A stretch of 64,000 nt of DNA, taken from positions 11,291,501-11,355,500 of the forward strand of contig JALJCS010000022.1 in assembly GCA_023055355.1 (NCBI GenBank), given 5' to 3'. This document shows positions 36,757-47,440 of this stretch, in pieces. Source of the stretch: Agelaius tricolor. Lineage: Eukaryota > Chordata > Aves > Passeriformes > Icteridae. A program made the translations under genes and the position numbers. The notes under the pieces are model-generated. The model saw nothing but the letters and a program-made list of their open reading frames with translations, searched no databases and was not told the origin of the DNA. Position 1 is the stretch's first letter. The number at the start of each line of letters is the position of its first letter.

Positions 36757-37308
36757 AGCTCCACTGTGGTGTCCCCAAAGGAGAGATCACCCACAGCTCC
36801 ACTGTGGTGTCCCCAAAGGAGAGACCATCCACAGCTCCACTGTGGTGTCCCCAAAGGAGAAACCATCCACAGCTCCACTGTGGTGTCCCCAAAGGAGAGA
36901 CCATCCACAGCTCCACTGTGGTGTCCCCAAAGGAGAAACCATCCACAGCTCCACTGTGGTGTCCCCAAAGGAGAAACCATCCACAGCTCCACTGTGGTGT
37001 CCCCAATGGGGAGATCACCCACAGCTCCACTGTGGTGTCCCCAAAGGAGAGATCACCCACAGCTCCACTGTGGTGTCCCCAATGGGGAGATCACCCACAG
37101 CTCCACTGTGGTGTCCCCAAAGGAGAGATCACCCACAGCTCCACTGTGGTGTCCCCAATGGGGAGATCACCCACAGCTCCACTGTGGTGTCCCCAAAGGA
37201 GAAACCATCCACAGCTCCACTGTGGTGTCCCCAAAGGAGAAACCATCCACAGCTCCACTGTGGTGTCCCCAAAGGAGAAACCATCCACAGCTCCACTGTG
37301 GTGTCCCC
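36757..37308 (+). repeat. 38-bp minisatellite, 14.5 copies
   Basis: Fifteen units start exactly every 38 bp from 36757 to 37289; the last is cut after 20 bp. The core is AGCTCCACTGTGGTGTCCCC followed by one of four endings: AAAGGAGAGATCACCCAC (A), AAAGGAGAGACCATCCAC (B), AAAGGAGAAACCATCCAC (C) or AATGGGGAGATCACCCAC (D). The order is A B C B C C D A D A D C C C. Across each junction CCACAG-CTCCA-CTGTGG forms a 6-bp hairpin stem. Since 38 is not a multiple of three and no unit carries a stop, all frames are open for over 200 codons. These are not genes. Confidence 0.95.
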
Positions 37309-37644
37309 TCAGCCACTGTCTCACTGGCCAAGCTCACCTCTGTCTTGCTAAATTTGCAAAACCTGCACCTGGGTGATGTTTCCTTCTTCACCAAACCCAC
37401 AAAACCCCACAAAATTCACATCTAGAATGCGAAGTTAGAAGTTTCTCTTGTTTGCAACAAAACTCAGGCTTTTTTGAACAGATCAGGTGAAATCCTGTTC
37501 CTCAGAAGCACAACAGCCCAAGGGAGAGCCACCTGTGCTGGGCAGCCCATGCCTTCACCTCCCTGCCCTAGGTCATGTTGTGGGAGCTGGATCTCCCCCA
37601 TCAGTGACTCTTGGCTCTCCATCCCCCTGCCCTTTTACAGTCCA
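37309..37644. other. Non-coding spacer
   Basis: Unique sequence between the minisatellite and the next CR1 fragment; nothing recognised. Confidence 0.5.
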
Positions 37645-37720
37645 AGTGGTGGAGTCATCATCCCTGGAAACATTAAAAAACTGTCTGGGGAGGCACTTGA
37701 GGACGTGGTTTGGAGGTGAA
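37645..37720 (+). mobile_element. CR1 fragment of an older subfamily (sense)
   Basis: The block 'AGTGGTGGAGTCATCATCCC', 'AACATTAAAAAACTGTCTGG' and 'GGCACTTGAGGACGTGG' matches the CR1 variant in which the 3' block reads 'GGAGTCACCATCCCTGGAGG'. The copy is internal: its 3' end with the octamer tail is missing. It lies about 135 bp from an antisense copy of the same variant. Confidence 0.75.
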
Positions 37721-37854
37721 TGGGCAGGAGGCACCTCCATCAGGGGAATGTGTTCTGCAATCCCACAAAAAAGGGAATTTCCATGCCTAGCAGAACCCGA
37801 GTAGGACCCTTGGCTTCTACTAAGGGAGGCTGTATGATGAAGTCTCCATGTTGA

Positions 37855-38022
37855 GATCATGGAATCATAGAATTGTGTAAGTTGGAAAAGCCCTCTAAGA
37901 TCATTAAGTCCAACAGTTAATCCAACACTACCAATTCACCATTAAACCATATTCCTAAGTGCCCCATCTTGGCCTTTTTTGAACACTTCCAGGGATGGTG
38001 ACTCCAGCACTGCCCTGGGCAG
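37855..38022 (-). mobile_element. CR1 3' fragment of the same older subfamily (antisense)
   Basis: On the plus strand it begins with the tail GATCATGGAATCATAGAATTG, then 'AAGATCATTAAGTCCAACAG' and 'CACTTCCAGGGATGGTGACT'. Relative to the common copies in this window it uses the 'TCTAAGATCATTAAGTCCAAC' variant. Together with 37645-37720 it makes an inverted pair over the 'GGAGTCACCATCCCTGGAAG' region. Confidence 0.88.
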
Positions 38023-39365
38023 ATATCGCAAAATACCAGAAATATCAAACCACACACATGAAACTGCAAATACCAAAGTGACAGAAGGGGAATGGACATG
38101 CAAGAGTGAGTGGGATGGCAGCAAACAGGGGAAAGGCGAGGCTGATGGGAGAACTACCCATCTCTGATGATGAAAATTGGGCTGGAACAACAGAAACAAA
38201 TCCAAGTTAGCAGAGAAACTCCTGAAACAAGGAATATGCAAAAGAAAAAAACCCAATTTTGTCCTCTCTACGCAGCATCAACCAGCAGTACCCAACCTCT
38301 AGGCAGCACACGCAAGACCAGCAGTCACACTGAATTAAGGAGGAGGTTCAGCTATGCCTGGATGGCACAGGCAGCAGAGAGCTTCAACCCCTCACCAGAT
38401 GGATCAGCTGGGAAATACAGGAAAAAGCACCAACAGGCCTAAACATCACAGGGTGAGTTGCAGAAAAAAAAAATTAATTATCCTAAGAACAGGTTAAGTA
38501 CAACTGAAATTTTTCTGCATCCCAGCAGTGCTTTGCACTAGCCAATGCTCTGGGCCAATGGAATAAAACAAAGCAGGTGAGAAATACAAAAATCTATGTA
38601 GCATGAAATATCTCTAAGAGACTTGTTTAGTGAAATTAACTAGTAGTTTAATAGAAAAAAAGCTTGATGTATGAGAGTGCTCCAATTTCTTCATAGAAAT
38701 TAACATTTCAATCCTGTTTTTATCTAGAAGTCATTAAACTGTGCAACATGAATTATTGGAACTGTAGCAGAGAATTAACTCTATTCATCAAGTAAGTCCA
38801 AACAGTTTAGAGTGCATCTGTAATGAAAAAATAGCTCCACATTTCTATCTCTTCTCATTAAAGTAAACCAGTTTTCCCTCTCTCAGTATATAAAACTGTC
38901 TTCTCCTCATGTAATTTATATTACCATAAGCCAGCTCACATTCTAAACTATTACACGCCTCCAATTAATTTTTGCAGCTTTTGCCTGAAAATTTAATGAG
39001 ATAGTAGTGTATGAACCTGCTGACTCCAGATTACATGTGTGCTTCCAATATTAATGTTGGCATAAAATAATCTGATACATACTTGATGAGAGCTTTCCAC
39101 TATTGTGAGAGTAGTTAAGGCAATATGTAAACCAATTCCACTGATTTTCCTTCTCCTCCCACCACGTCTGCCATAAAAAATACCCCCAAAACCAGCTAAA
39201 ATTATCAGTCTGAAATTGCAGAGCCTTGATTAAGCACTCACAGGACAGGTAACATAACCAGTGCTTCCCTGGATGTTTTAAATTTATTTCTCACCTATTA
39301 AGTGTAGTCTTAAAATAAATGTTATTTCTAAATGCTTTTATTTTTGAACGCTGAAGGAGGAGAGG
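38023..39365. other. AT-rich non-coding interval
   Basis: No gene or transposon recognised. 38460-39330 is AT-rich with repeated TAAT and ATTA cores (for example GAATTATTGG, CTCCAATTAATTTTTGC), a composition shared with many conserved non-coding elements. No stronger evidence is available. Confidence 0.4.
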
Positions 39366-39500
39366 GACACCAAGGCCACGCTGGCTGGGGTTTGGAGCAA
39401 CCTGGTCTAGAGGAAGGTGTCCCTGCCCATGGCAGAGCTGAGTGGAACAAGATGAGCTTCAAGGTCTCTTTCAGCCCAAACCATTCTGTGATTCTGTGTT
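39366..39500 (+). mobile_element. CR1 LINE 3' fragment (sense)
   Basis: About 135 bp: 'GACACCAAGGCCACGCTGG', 'GAGCAACCTGGTCTAGAGG', 'GGTCTCTTTCAGCCC' and the tail CATTCTGTGATTCTGTG. The CR1 3' end is intact. Confidence 0.9.
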
Positions 39501-41289
39501 GGGATTTATTTCTCCCCAAAAAGAAGGGCATATTTTAAATCCCTCTCAATGCCACCCTAACACTCACAATGCTTGAAAAATCAAGAGTTTGCACTGGTGC
39601 TGGAAAACCAAGGGGGATTTGCTTCCCAAGAGTTTCCTTGGTTGCTTTCTCTTTGCAGCTCATTTTATGGGGATAACTCTTAGTTAATTTTATGAACTGT
39701 TCTCCAGCATATTAGACAAATAACCTTTTCTTCAGAAGGACACATTCTTTGAGACTAACATTAAAGGGGAAAAATTGTAATATTCCTTTCCACTGCGACT
39801 TCAATTTACAACCACATATTGGGCATAATATGATTTTAATATCTACGTGCCCAAGAGAAAAATTGGCAAATGCGATGCCCTGCGAGATCAAATACTTTTA
39901 TATATAGACTTAAAAACACTCATTTGGCACTCTTTGGTACAGCCCTGAATTTATATTTACAGGAAACTATAAACTGCTCGTGGTGAGTCACAGAGTCCCT
40001 GAAAACATGGATTTTGCACCAAACTGGCAGGAGCAGGGAAGCTGTGGAAGTGGGAGCACTTCCAGAAGCATGGAAGTGGGAGCCCAGTGGCTTTTACACT
40101 CAGCCCCACTGCAGCCCAGTACCTCTCCCAATTAAACCATCCCCTTGCACCATTAACACCAGCATTATCTCCGTGTTTCAAGCACAGCAGAGAAGCTGCT
40201 GGATGCAGGGAAGAATTCTGGCTCTAGGAGATGATGATGATGTTTTGGGGCACAGCCACAGCAAAGCCAGAATGTTCCAGCACTTGTCAAGAGAAGGAGC
40301 CTCACGCTCTCTATGTGATGCACAGAGCCCCAAAACTCAGGTCTCTCTGAGACAGGAGGAACAAACCAGTCAGATAAAAGACTGGGAGAAGGGATGGGTG
40401 GAAGTGGACAGCAGGAGAAATAATATTCAGCAAGTGTGGAGGTCAATGACTGCACACTTTTAACAGCTCCCAGTGGCTTCAAATCAATTTACATTTAAAA
40501 TAAATGAATTAAATCTGATAATCTCTGATACCACTCAACCTATTTGCTCCAGGGCACTGAAATTCAAATATTCTCCAGTTCTGAAAATAGGAGACACCCA
40601 CATGACAGACAAATGAAGACAAAGAGTCCTCAGCCCAAACACCACCTCTCTGGTTTTCACACCATCAAATGGCAAAATTCATGGTGTTCCATAGTGTTCA
40701 AGGCATTTTACTACTATGCCTTTTGCCCCTTGCAGTCCATTTCCTGCATTTCTAAGGTAGCTCTAAAAGAAATATTTTGGTTTTAATTCTAGAAAATCGC
40801 AGCCCTCCAGATGACACCAAGCAAACAAAAAAAGGGACATCCACCCCTGGCTCATGAGAACCCTTCAACCTGCACCCTGCTGCCACACTGGATGGGGCCA
40901 CACCAAAAAAAAAAGGGATTATTGCACTGATTTTGGCTAAAAACAATATTTCTGGTTTAGCAGGCAGCTATTTTCAACTGGGATCTGATTTTCAGCAGTG
41001 CTGTCCTGACACAGTCACGACGCTGGGAACCAGTGGTCCAGCCTGTAACACACACGTGATGATAAATATTTACATATTTATATCCACAAGAACTCACTGG
41101 ACTCTCTGCTGAGGCTGAGATTACCTTTTCTTTTACAGATCTTAAAAAAATCAACCACGCACTTATTTTTTCTTTTTTACACACAGGCATGTCCTTACAC
41201 TTAACAACTGCTCACACCTTCCCTTCGTGCGTCAAAAGAAACATGTAATTAAATTAAGAGATGCACACACTCTTCCTTTTCTCCTGTCT
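39501..41289. other. Non-coding interval, no gene seen
   Basis: Mostly AT-rich. 39560-39960 contains motif-dense sequence (for example TTGGCAAATGCGATGCCC). A 149-codon frame at 40014-40463 has no recognisable domain. The GATGATGATGATG run at 40229-40242 is trivial. Confidence 0.45.
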
Positions 41290-41700
41290 CTTCTCCTTGA
41301 ATGCCACGCCAGATAGCAAATCAAAATCTGCATTTAAATAGAATATTTTTAATGTATGAAAGTGGGCGGCCTGAGGGTAAAGAGGTATTGCATTCACTCA
41401 CCATATGCACAAAATTGCATTTAAAATGTGATACTACGCTTTAAAAATTTATTGAATTTTTTTTCTCATTTCAGTACCTTTGTTTTATTATAACAAAATC
41501 TTCTGCTCTACAGAGAATTTTGTATCAAAGCCTGCTAATAAAAATAATGTGATATTACATCATTTTATCAATTTAATCTCAAGAAAAGGGATGATATTCA
41601 ATCACATCTCATAAGTCACTATCTCTGGTAATTCCGGCCATTATTCAGTGCGAAATCCAAGCAGTCGGAATTCATTAACACAGGGCTGCTACAAATCTGC
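41290..41700. promoter_or_regulatory. Candidate conserved regulatory block
   Basis: Repeat-free AT-rich sequence with many factor-like motifs: GCATTTAAATAGAATATT, GAAAGTGGGCGGCCTG, ATGCACAAAATTGCATTTAAA, GTAATTCCGGCCATTATTC and GGAATTCATTAAC. The mixture of homeodomain-type AT cores with preserved CpGs (GGGCGG, TTCCGG, GTGCGA) in an AT-rich context suggests selection against CpG loss. Inference only; no cross-species alignment was done. Confidence 0.25.
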
Positions 41701-42761
41701 ATTTTCCAGACTTTGTCAGAAAAGGCAGCAGCCCGAACTCAGTGACCTGGATCTAACATCCTTTCAGGGCTGCCCAAGCCTGCTCCCTTCCTGTGCTGGG
41801 ACAAAGCCACCGACCAGGTCACGGGGGCTTGGGGAGCCCTCCCTGCCAGAGCAGCATCCCGGCTCTGGGGGGGGATCCTGGGCTGGCTCCCCCCAAAACG
41901 AGGGGGATCCTGGGGGGGCTCTCCCCTCCCGGGGTGCCAGCCCCAGTGGCATCTGTCAGGGCTGAAGTGTCACATCCCATCGGGCAGCCCGCGGGGTGAC
42001 GGCCACGCAGCGGTTTGGGCGCTGCGTTATCGGGTCAGCACCTTCAGGGGGAAAAATATGATTACAAGAGTGGATTTTGAGGTAGCTGCAGTGAGAGGCT
42101 GCTAAAATCACAGGGAGGTTTGTGGGTGTGGTGGAACCCCAACCTTGTTGTGCCGCAGGGGATGACAGCAAAGCCCTGCCAAGCTCACTGGTGCAAAATC
42201 CAGTCAGTTTAGCAAAGCCCTTGCTGTGAGGATGCTCAGTGTGTCAGCAGGTTTCCATATCCCACCCACCTCCCAGAGCCCCTTTTGTGGCTGAGAGATG
42301 CTCTCCATCCTTTGTTGCCCACACCATAACTTTTCCACCCAGCCAGGAGCAGCCTCCCACCAAAACACCCCCAAACCCAGGAACCTGAAAAGTCCCAATC
42401 AGGAACATCCTGTCTTCCAAGAATTTTCCATTGACCTCATCCATAAAATCATAATAAAAGTAACAATTTAATTCTAATTAGACCATATTTTGCTGACCTA
42501 TAACTTCACCTCTTCACCATACAAGCAAGCTGAGGAAAGTTCATAGCAGTGCTTGTGTTTATTGCTGTACAAAGCTCCTGTACAGGAACAGAATCCCAGC
42601 CTGGGATCAGTGGCATCAGTCCTGGTTACCAGAGAAGATCTCATTATGTTACCACATTTCTCAATATCTGTAAAAACTGCAGTGATTTCCATTCCATGGC
42701 TCAGGTGGGGTTTGAAGCAACCACAGAGCTGTGCTCCAGAGGCACCTTCAACACCCCACAG
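41701..42761. other. Non-coding interval with a GC-rich core
   Basis: 41780-42030 is GC-rich with several G runs (41867-41874, 41880-41882, 41902-41906, 41912-41918) that could form a G-quadruplex on the plus strand. CpGs cluster at 41980-42035. No gene recognised. Confidence 0.45.
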
Positions 42762-42830
42762 ATCACAGACTGACAGAATGGTTTGGCTTGGAAATGACAT
42801 TTAAAGACCATCTGATCCAAAGCCCAAGGC
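42762..42830 (-). mobile_element. Short CR1 3' fragment (antisense)
   Basis: Only the terminal block remains: ATCACAGACTGACAGAATGG, then 'TGGCTTGGAAATGACATTT' and 'AAGACCATCTGATCC'. It lies about 125 bp from a second, longer antisense copy and is clearly more diverged. Confidence 0.75.
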
Positions 42831-42955
42831 TGCAGAGTGTTTCCATCACCCACAGGTCCTACTCTACTCTCACCAAAGCCTTTAGCATTGAAAAACCACT
42901 TTGGCTGGATAAATTTATATTAATTTCCCCATAGAAATAAGGCACTTCAGCATGG
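42831..42955. other. Spacer between two CR1 copies
   Basis: Short unique stretch; nothing recognised. Confidence 0.5.
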
Positions 42956-43221
42956 ACTCAGGGAATGGTTTGGGTTGGAAGGGACCTTAAAGCTCGTTTA
43001 GTTCCACCCCCAGCCATGGCAGGGACACCTTCCACTGTCCCAGGTGCTCCAAGCCCCATCCAGCCTGGCCTTGGGCAGTGCCAGGGATCCAGGGGCAGCC
43101 ACAGCAGCTCTGGGCACCCTGTGTCAGGGCCTTACACCCTCACAACCAAGATTATCCTCCTAATATCTCATCTAAATCTACCCTCCTGCAGCTTGAAGCC
43201 GCCCCTCTTGTCCCTTCCACA
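42956..43221 (-). mobile_element. CR1 LINE 3' fragment (antisense)
   Basis: About 265 bp: 'GGAATGGTTTGGGTTGGAAG', 'GCCTTGGGCAGTGCCAGGG', 'AATATCTCATCTAAATCTAC' and 'CTTGTCCCTTCCAC'. It carries the same 'GGATCCAGGGGCAGCC' variant as the copies at 21.9, 48.4 and 62.5 kb. Confidence 0.93.
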
Positions 43222-44352
43222 GCTGTACCTGCTGCTGAAAACAGGCTGAAGGGAAATCACAGCACCCAGGGAACGCCTCTGTATCAGCATCATTTTGTAC
43301 AGGCTTGGCTTGTTCTACACAATTCACACTTCAAACAGAGATCCTTTTCCACTTCCTTCCTCCTTTGGTAGATACCAGTGAAACATCCACCACTGACAGC
43401 AGCCACACTGGATTACTCTAATGCAAGTCAGATCCACATTGCCCAAGACCTTGCCTAGGAGAAAAGCATCTCCTAAGTGAGCAGCTTAAACCCACAGAGC
43501 AGCAAAACCCCACCCACAACCACCACCAACCCACTGCTGCTCCCGTTTGAAAAATATTACAGTGCACTGCCAGTCACACAGACACAAATCTGCAGCAAAA
43601 CTCCGAGCCCAGAAAGGTGAAAGTGATTATTTGTGAGAGCAGATGAGGCTGTTGCAATTCCAGAATAAAATGGTAATGTGCTGTTGGTAGCGAGCGGTAC
43701 ATTGTTTTAACGTGTTGTGATATTTATAAATATATGAAGTTTAAATAATCAGATGACAGAGAGTTCCTTTTCATCTCCTGAATGTTTATTATTCTTCACA
43801 CATTAGCACTTTTTCCCCCAAATGTTATATCTTCTGCCATTTATAATTAATTTTAACAGCTTCTGCAACTTATCCCACAGGTTGTTGCTGTTTCTTTTAA
43901 ACAGCGTGCTGCTGAGAAATTGATTTGTTTGCTCTGTGTGCCTACAGAAATCACATTATGAAATATGCATAAATGTCATTTCTTGGGCTGCTTCTGAGGA
44001 TTAGCAGAGAAGAAAAGCTTGCTGAGAAAAAGGAAGAGACAAACAATAACAAAGCCCAACTTAACACTTAAATTCAGCCACATTCCCGGCCCCTGAATAT
44101 GGGAAATTCCATGGACTACACTGCATTTACCATTCTGATGGTGTTGTTTTGATACATACACATTATTTATGGATTTTTCCAACAGCCAGCCCTTCATACA
44201 CATGTAATCAGAGCAGACTCGTATCCCCAGCACTTTCCCATGCATGGGCTCAAACAGGTTTTTTCTTTCCAGCCCAAGAAACCACAGCTTGAAGCCCCCA
44301 TTTGATGCCTCAGGTTTGGCTTTTCTATTTTTCCCATTCTGTGCTGCTTTAG
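43222..44352. other. Non-coding interval with an AT-rich core
   Basis: 43620-43990 is repeat-free and motif-dense. It includes a small hairpin at 43947-43982 (arms GAAATCACATT and AATGTCATTTC, one mismatch) whose loop holds the octamer-like ATATGCATA. No gene recognised. Confidence 0.4.
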
Positions 44353-44764
44353 TGTGTGGGTCTGGGCTTCACATCAGGGGATGCTGAGCTCTGTGCACAG
44401 AGCAGGGAGACAAAACAATTCCTGCTCCAGCTGGGCACCAAGGACAAATGATCCAAATCTCAGCCCCAGAGCACAAACCCCGTGGGCTGGAGAGAGAAAA
44501 ACAAGCAGGGTGGGACTGCAGGGGCTAAAGCTGGGATGGGACAATGAACTGCAAGATGCAAATGGAGCAGAACTGATCCCAGGGACAGAGCCCGTGCCCG
44601 GCCGTGCATTTTGGGGCCATTTTGGTTCATCTTGGGTGCAGCCCTGGCTGGGCTCTGGTGCTGCCCAAGGTGGATCCATGGAGGAGATGCTTTGAATAAA
44701 TCCCTGCTTTATTCTGTAGCTCTGTCCAGCCTCTGTTCTAGGGCAGCCTTCACAGGGCATCACA
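44353..44764 (+). mobile_element. Solo LTR of an endogenous retrovirus (sense)
   Basis: An old retroviral long terminal repeat left after recombination between the two ends of a provirus; no internal viral genes are present. It starts with TG near 44353-44357 and ends near GGGCATCA at 44764, about 410 bp. The polyadenylation signal AATAAA is at 44695-44700, followed by a TTTATTCTGTAGCTCTG stretch and about 60 bp to the end, which is the expected order in an LTR. The sequence resembles a songbird ERV LTR I recall, but the family name cannot be fixed here. I found no clear target-site duplication. A 177-codon frame on the opposite strand is not viral coding. Confidence 0.6.
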
Positions 44765-44870
44765 CTGTCCACAGGGTCAGCACACAGCTTGCAGATGGCA
44801 CCTGGGATGGTCATGCTCTCAAAAGGTTTTATGACAAAACAAAACCACACATCACAGCTGTGCACTCCAA

Positions 44871-44959
44871 CATCACAGAATCTGGAAGAGCTGGAAGAGA
44901 TCCACAAGGATCATCCAGTCCAACTCCTGGCCCTGCACAGGACAGCCCCAAGAACCACA
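44871..44959 (-). mobile_element. CR1 3' fragment, older subfamily (antisense)
   Basis: CATCACAGAATCTGGAAGAG, 'GGATCATCCAGTCCAACTCC' and 'GACAGCCCCAAGAACC' identify the CR1 variant with the 'CCAGTCCAACTCCTGGCCC' block, distinct from the majority copies here. About 90 bp remain. Confidence 0.82.
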
Positions 44960-45229
44960 GCATACGCTGGGATTCCAGACCAACAAAACACAGCAGCACT
45001 CACGGATTCAGACAAAAACAACTTTTCCCCAAAGTCTGGAGCAGGACCTGCCCATGGAGGCAGAGGCAGCTTCCAGGGACTGCATGGGATGAAGGCAGGT
45101 CTGCCATGCTCTCCCCCACTGCACAGCACGCTGAATGACACGTTCTGAAATGCAAACCAGATATTTTTCTCGGAGACTTCGTTAGACACATCACTCTCCT
45201 ATATTATTACAGAGAGCTGTCAAAACAGC
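44960..45229. other. Non-coding spacer
   Basis: Unique sequence; nothing recognised. Confidence 0.5.
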
Positions 45230-45480
45230 CTGGTGGGAAAGCTCTTCCCCAGACACGTACAAGTATAAATTGTCATAGTATAAAGTAAATTCCATTAACG
45301 GCAACACAGTCATTATTTTGCATAATAAAAGTAAAGGCTCTTTGCTTGTGATCTATGTATTTACGACCATGGAACTAACTAGCACTTTCTCTTTTCTGAT
45401 GCCTTTGTTAAAATTACAAGATAATTGGTTGCTGTTGCAGATATTAATGTCTGATAACAAAGTGCCTAAGGCAGGAAAGC
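45230..45480. promoter_or_regulatory. Candidate regulatory block
   Basis: AT-rich and repeat-free, with motifs such as TTTTGCATAATAAAAG, GATGCCTTTGTTAAAA (SOX/TCF-like), AGATAATTGGTTGC and CAGATATTAATG. Weak candidate based on motif density alone. Confidence 0.18.
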
Positions 45481-46039
45481 TGAAGTGGTAGTGAAACAGC
45501 ACCAGTGACAAACCTCAAATTCCTGTTCTCCGAGGAGTAACCAAACCAACTGAAAGAAAATAGTAATTTTTAATTTGTATCATCACAGGCATTAGTTGAA
45601 TGATGCATATTGCAAATTCAGAGCAAAACTTCTTAAAAATACACTCTTAAAATGCATATTTCTTAATTCTGGCAATGAAACCCTCCAAAAAACCCAACTG
45701 AGATATTTCAAGGACTCTTCAGAGTTCAGAATACCCCAGCATTCTGAGGGATATCCAAGAATCAGTCTAAGTCCTAAAATAAGCTGGGCAGCCTCTCTGC
45801 TCTAGAAACAAATGTATTTCCACCCACAAGGTAAAAAAATACCTTTTGAAATACCTGAGTTCTCAGTGATTAGTGCCACTGCATTCCCAATTTTTGGGAA
45901 TTGCAGAGCATGTCCATTCTGGTTGGAAGCAGGAGCGATGATACACAGGAATACACAGCCCTCCCCGAGTTTACACACACGTTGTGTTTATGAATAAAAT
46001 TGCAGCTTCAAGTCTCAGCCATGATGAGCAATTGGGAGC
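45481..46039. other. Non-coding spacer
   Basis: Ordinary AT-rich sequence; no gene or repeat recognised. Confidence 0.5.
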
Positions 46040-47440
46040 CTAGCTGTTATAAATACCATGCCAATTGCAGCAAGCTGGGCTGGGGATAGTGTATATTATT
46101 TATTACAATTCAGTCTGTCATGGAATTAAGCACATTGAGCCAATTTCAATATGAGCACAGGGGGAAGAAGAGATTACATTCAAATGAATAAAGTTGCTTT
46201 GAAAACAAAACAATGTCATCGTGGTAGCTTTTTTTTCCCCCATGAACTGGCTCATTAATAGGAAAAAAATAACCTGCAGTTACTCACTCTGCACCTTCTC
46301 TGTCCCCTCTCTCTTCCTGTTGTGAAACCAGGGACATTTCTGGCACCTCCTCTGGGAAACTTGATGGCAATTGCTCAAAAGCTCAAGGATGGCAAGACCC
46401 CAAGGTGTAAATAAGAAAAACAAACATCTGCATCTGCTGTTACAAAGGATTCCTCACTAAAAGTCATTCACTTCTAGTTTTTTAATTATTCTTCTGTGAT
46501 GGACACGATACCATTAATTTAATTTCAACTTGCATTTCCTATTAGTACAATCTACTGAGTTATCTCCACAGCAGTAGCAAAATCACTTTACGGTGAGCTA
46601 TATCACTTCAGAGTTAATTACATGTATTTTAGGTTTGATAAATGAAAATAGGGTCTGTGATTAATTGAAGGACAATCAATATGATCCAGCTATTAGACAG
46701 CTTGATGAGGTATCCAGTGTATGAATATAATCTATAGTAATCAGCTAATTGAAGACTGTGGACTAAAAAGATTTTAGGAAATCCGAGCATCAATCTGAAA
46801 AATATCCCAATAAAATGGATGAAGGAAGAATGCTCACAAAACCTAGGAAGGTTTCAGACCCGTTTCTCTTTTGGTTGGTTTTAAACAAAAAGAAATTGCT
46901 TTACTGACTTAAAAAAAAAAAAACTGCTTACTGTGATAAAACACAGAAAACAAGATGGATTTTGCAAGTGAATCATAAGAGTATTTCTTATTTACCTCCC
47001 CCAAACTCCTTGAATCATATTTTACTAATGCCTTGCGATTCCTGGAGCTGACAGAGATGGTTAAATAGTTTCATTAAACACACTCTGTCCTGGTGTAGCC
47101 ACATCCTCCATCAAATTAAACAGTCAAATAGTTGAACAAATGAACCTTTTTCATCTCTTTTGACAAGAAACCAAGTGTGCAAAACAGGCATACACCGATG
47201 TGGGTTAGGTTTGTGACTCCAAAGGAGAGCTCAGGAAGGCAGAAAATAATCAATAGGAGCAAAGCTGGAGTGTTCCACGTTCAGAAAAATATGGAATTGG
47301 CGAGTGCAATCCGTCCAGCATCAGCATAAATGCTGACAACTGTTAATCTACTGTAACCCTGATTAATGGTTGCAGTTGTCCATTAATACCAGGCGTTTTA
47401 ACTTACTACTAAAATTGATTAGTCAGTTAAGAATTCAATC
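46040..47440. promoter_or_regulatory. Repeat-free, motif-dense AT-rich region (candidate enhancer cluster)
   Basis: For 1.4 kb there is no transposon and almost no GC-rich sequence. Three stretches stand out: 46040-46230 (CATGCCAATTGC, GAATAAAGTTGC, ACAATGTCATCG), 46480-46790 (many TTAATT and GATTAATT words) and 47270-47440. The last holds TTGGCGAGTGCAATCC, the perfect 7+2+7 inverted repeat TCAGCATAAATGCTGA at 47321-47336 with a MAF-type half-site TGCTGAC, and CCTGATTAATGG. These resemble developmental enhancers, but no conservation test could be done. Confidence 0.28.

Noticed and set aside
36757..37308. CRISPR-like array (regular repeats)
   Set aside because: Units are contiguous with no unique spacers, and the setting is a bird nuclear genome; it is a minisatellite.
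36645..37425. Long open frames (217-243 codons) in all plus-strand frames
   Set aside because: They lie in the 38-bp minisatellite. The period is not a multiple of three and the unit lacks stops, so every frame is open by construction.
44374..44907. 177-codon minus-strand frame
   Set aside because: Most of it is antisense to the solo LTR, so it is neither viral coding nor a host gene.
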